From Gelidibacter gilvus (GTDB lineage: Bacteria > Bacteroidota > Bacteroidia > Flavobacteriales > Flavobacteriaceae): a DNA stretch of 64,000 bases. Of this stretch, positions 62,451 to 64,000 are shown one piece after another (the stretch's first letter is position 1; each line of letters starts with the position of its first letter). The stretch spans positions 186,001 through 250,000 of the forward strand of contig NZ_SDDZ01000006.1 of NCBI RefSeq assembly GCF_004115975.1, written 5' to 3'. The notes beneath the pieces are model-generated. The model saw nothing but the letters and a program-made list of their open reading frames with translations, ran no database searches and was not told the DNA's origin. The translations under genes were made by a program, and so were the position numbers.

Positions 62451-62765
62451 ATGGTGAAGGAATTAGATCAAGATAATTTAGGACAACTAGTATCAGACAA
62501 TGAAACTGTAGTTGTTCAATATTCGGCGGGCTGGTGTGGTAATTGTAGAATTATGAAACCGAGATTTAAAAAGTTGGCAAGTGAAAATGAGAACATGACT
62601 TTTGTTATTGCCGATGCCGAAAAGTTTCCAGAGTCAAGAAAATTGGCAACTGTAGACAACTTACCTACGTTTGCGATTTTCAAGAATGGCGCTTTCGTAA
62701 ATCAGGTACAAACCAACAAATATGAAGTTTTAAAAGATTTAGTCAATGAAGTTACCAGTAATTAG
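62451..62765 (+). CDS. Thioredoxin-like protein (CGNC active site)
   Basis: 104 residues. Active site SAGWCGNCRIMKPRF with Asn-Cys instead of Pro-Cys, cis-proline loop VDNLPTFAIFKNGAFV. The variant CxxC suggests a higher redox potential than ordinary thioredoxin. It stands behind the peroxiredoxin gene and overlaps DUF6952 by 20 nt, so it probably reduces the peroxiredoxin or its own partner. Confidence 0.9.
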   Translation: MVKELDQDNLGQLVSDNETVVVQYSAGWCGNCRIMKPRFKKLASENENMTFVIADAEKFPESRKLATVDNLPTFAIFKNGAFVNQVQTNKYEVLKDLVNEVTSN

Positions 62766-63003
62766 GCACCTCACTCAATTTATTGAGGACAATGATGAAG
62801 ATTTTGTAATTGAGACCATTGAAACATTGGAAAACCTTACTGAAGTACCTTCGTTAAAGGACGAAGAACTCGATGTTATTGGAGAGCTTCTCTCTAATAT
62901 GTATGGCGCTTTGGAAGTTCATAAAATGATCAAAGAGGGCACTCCCAACAAGGAAGCACTAAATAAATTTATGTCTCGCGTCATGGGATCCATTGACACA
63001 TAA
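62746..63003 (+). CDS. DUF6952-type small protein
   Basis: 85 residues from the ATG at 62746 inside the thioredoxin gene (20-nt overlap). MKLPVIRHLTQFIEDNDEDFVIETIETLENLTEVPSLKDEELDVIGELLSNMYGALEVHKMIKEGTPNKEALNKFMSRVMGSIDT is a compact helical protein that I recall as DUF6952, found in flavobacteria after thioredoxin genes. Function unknown; the strict neighbourhood suggests it works with the thioredoxin. Confidence 0.8.
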   Translation: MKLPVIRHLTQFIEDNDEDFVIETIETLENLTEVPSLKDEELDVIGELLSNMYGALEVHKMIKEGTPNKEALNKFMSRVMGSIDT

Positions 63004-63019
63004 CATGCGAATATCATAT

Positions 63020-63051
63020 AAAAAACCACTTCAAAACGAAGTGGTTTTTTT
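63020..63051 (+). terminator. Intrinsic terminator of the peroxiredoxin operon
   Basis: AAAACCACTTC / GAAGTGGTTTT arms, 5-nt loop, followed by T-run (63045-63051). An A-run at the left end allows it to act on the minus-strand fasciclin gene too. Confidence 0.9.
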
Positions 63052-63138
63052 ATGTGTTATTTTTCTAACCTTTTTAAAAGTAAACCCCATCAAACATTGA
63101 TAACAAAGGAATTCTACTTTCCAAATGGAAAGAGTATT

Positions 63139-63744
63139 CTATTTCGCCATCCCAGGTAGGAGTACGGCATCAATAACGTGAATCACTCCGTTAGATTGGT
63201 TAACGTCAGCAATGGTTACTTTAGCTGAGTTTCCATTTTCATCAGTCACATAGACATCCGTCCCTTTCATCCAAGCGGTTATTGTTCCACCTGCTACAGT
63301 TTTTATAACTGCTTTTCCTTTACCATCCTTTATTAATTTTGCAATATCCTGAGCGCTCCATTTACCCGCAACAACATGATATGTCAAAATTTCTTGTAGT
63401 TTTTCTATGTTTTCTGGCATAACTAAGGTTATAACAGTTCCTTTTGGTAATTTATCAAAGGCAGCATTAGTAGGGGCGAATACTGTAAAAGGTCCTTCGC
63501 TCGAAAGTACATCTACTAAATCTGCAGCTTTGACCGCAGCCACCAAGGTTGTATGTTCTTTAGAGTTGACAGCATTTTCTACAATGTTTTTTGTCGGGTA
63601 CATTTCAGCACCACCAACCATTTTTGTTTCTTGTTTCATCAAATTCTCTGGTTTCTTCATCATCTTTTCTTGAGCAGAAACAGATGGTCCCAAGAAAACT
63701 GAACCCAATATGAGTGCGATGCTAAATAATTTTGTCGTTTTCAT
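63139..63744 (-). CDS. Fasciclin-domain secreted protein
   Basis: 201 residues with signal peptide (MKTTKLFSIALILGSVFLGPSVSAQ). The fasciclin domain is complete: HTTLVAAVKAADLVDVLSSEGPFTVFAPTNAAFDKLPKGTV, ILTYHVVAGKW, TAWMKGTDVYVTDENGNSAKVTIADVNQSNGVIHVIDAVLLPG. Such proteins take part in cell-surface adhesion. A Met/Lys-rich stretch (EKMMKKPENLMKQETKMV) lies before the domain. Single gene. Confidence 0.93.
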   Translation of the reverse strand: MKTTKLFSIALILGSVFLGPSVSAQEKMMKKPENLMKQETKMVGGAEMYPTKNIVENAVNSKEHTTLVAAVKAADLVDVLSSEGPFTVFAPTNAAFDKLPKGTVITLVMPENIEKLQEILTYHVVAGKWSAQDIAKLIKDGKGKAVIKTVAGGTITAWMKGTDVYVTDENGNSAKVTIADVNQSNGVIHVIDAVLLPGMAK

Positions 63745-63922
63745 AATATTATTTTTTTAGAATTAAATTGTGAATGTTATTTCATTCAGCATATCTACGT
63801 CATTTTTCAAATAACGGTTTTCATTATTTTTATTTAAGATACTTTCAGTTTAAAATTCCAAAATAAAACAGATAGCTTTATGAGGTTATTTTTTGTATCT
63901 TATATTTCTAATATTTGAAATT

Positions 63923-64000
63923 ATGCTAGACAATGATTATGTGAAAATTTTTTCAGGAACCTTCATTATAGTGCAGTTGGTTGTGGACCGTTTGGACAGT
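63923..64000 (+). CDS. DUF2007-like protein, N-terminus (cut by window edge)
   Basis: 26 residues from the ATG at 63923: MLDNDYVKIFSGTFIIVQLV then VDRLDS. This start fits the small DUF2007 (putative signal transducing) proteins, which begin with VKIYxGxxIxxxLIKxxLE. The rest is outside the window, so the call is weak. Confidence 0.5.
   Translation, partial: MLDNDYVKIFSGTFIIVQLVVDRLDS

Overview
The window is AT-rich chromosomal DNA of a member of the Bacteroidota, most likely a marine Flavobacteriaceae. Reasons seen in the sequence: promoters carry the Bacteroidota -7 element TAnnTTTG rather than a sigma70 -10 box; Shine-Dalgarno sequences are mostly absent; many SPII lipoproteins occur; and family types common in flavobacteria are present (GbsR/MarR regulator, META, DUF2141, DUF6952, M28 pairs, stand-alone GltS-like protein). 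Three sodium/proton-type antiporters and a trimethylamine monooxygenase fit a marine life. No tRNA, rRNA, prophage, insertion sequence or CRISPR array was seen.

Layout. 1-4.7 kb: deaminase and ankyrin genes, then a leftward operon (hypothetical, DoxX, DsrE, SoxB-like hydrolase, TlpA thioredoxin) that looks like a periplasmic sulfur/redox module. 4.9-9.9 kb: a CPA2 antiporter divergent from cydAB (cytochrome bd oxidase). 10-17.6 kb: a TetR-controlled ABC exporter of YbhGFSR type (TolC, HlyD, lipoprotein, two ATPases, two permeases), followed by LOG, a membrane protein and a cytochrome b. 19.9-26.3 kb: a tripartite RND pump with PII-like and DUF2892 genes. 26.5-47 kb: a long leftward stretch of mostly single genes (MscS, NhaA, NDH-2, SDRs, cardiolipin synthase, Tmm, EamA, amidohydrolase, GNAT, HdeD, DUF2141, epimerase, DUF488, bacterial eRF1-like hibernation factor, META, GbsR regulator, TrkA-C membrane protein). 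47-64 kb: GltS-like FMN protein, PPOX, a thioredoxin broken by a stop codon, CsbD, DUF3108, two M28 peptidases, Lpd, CPBP protease, Lrp divergent from a Cys/Met-metabolism PLP enzyme, NhaC, peroxiredoxin-thioredoxin-DUF6952, fasciclin, and a partial DUF2007-like gene.

The most interesting signal is regulatory. Four intergenic sites share a Crp/Fnr-like palindrome (consensus KGTWAC-N4-GTTACW) placed 20-21 bp upstream of a TAnnTTTG/A element: before the sulfur operon, before cydA, before the RND pump, and before a stretch of about 215 bp that has no ORF and ends in a strong intrinsic terminator (19632-19848). The last is a candidate small RNA under the same redox-type regulator that probably drives cytochrome bd. 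A second regulatory find is a 24-bp operator present in two near-identical copies, one in the promoter of the GbsR/MarR gene and one just past its end in a promoter that reads into the META lipoprotein gene; both are 3 bp from their -7 elements.

The efflux operons between 11.8 and 25.8 kb have spacers filled with several families of short palindromic repeats, including hairpins directly before both ABC permease start codons and a perfect 38-bp palindrome after the RND pump.
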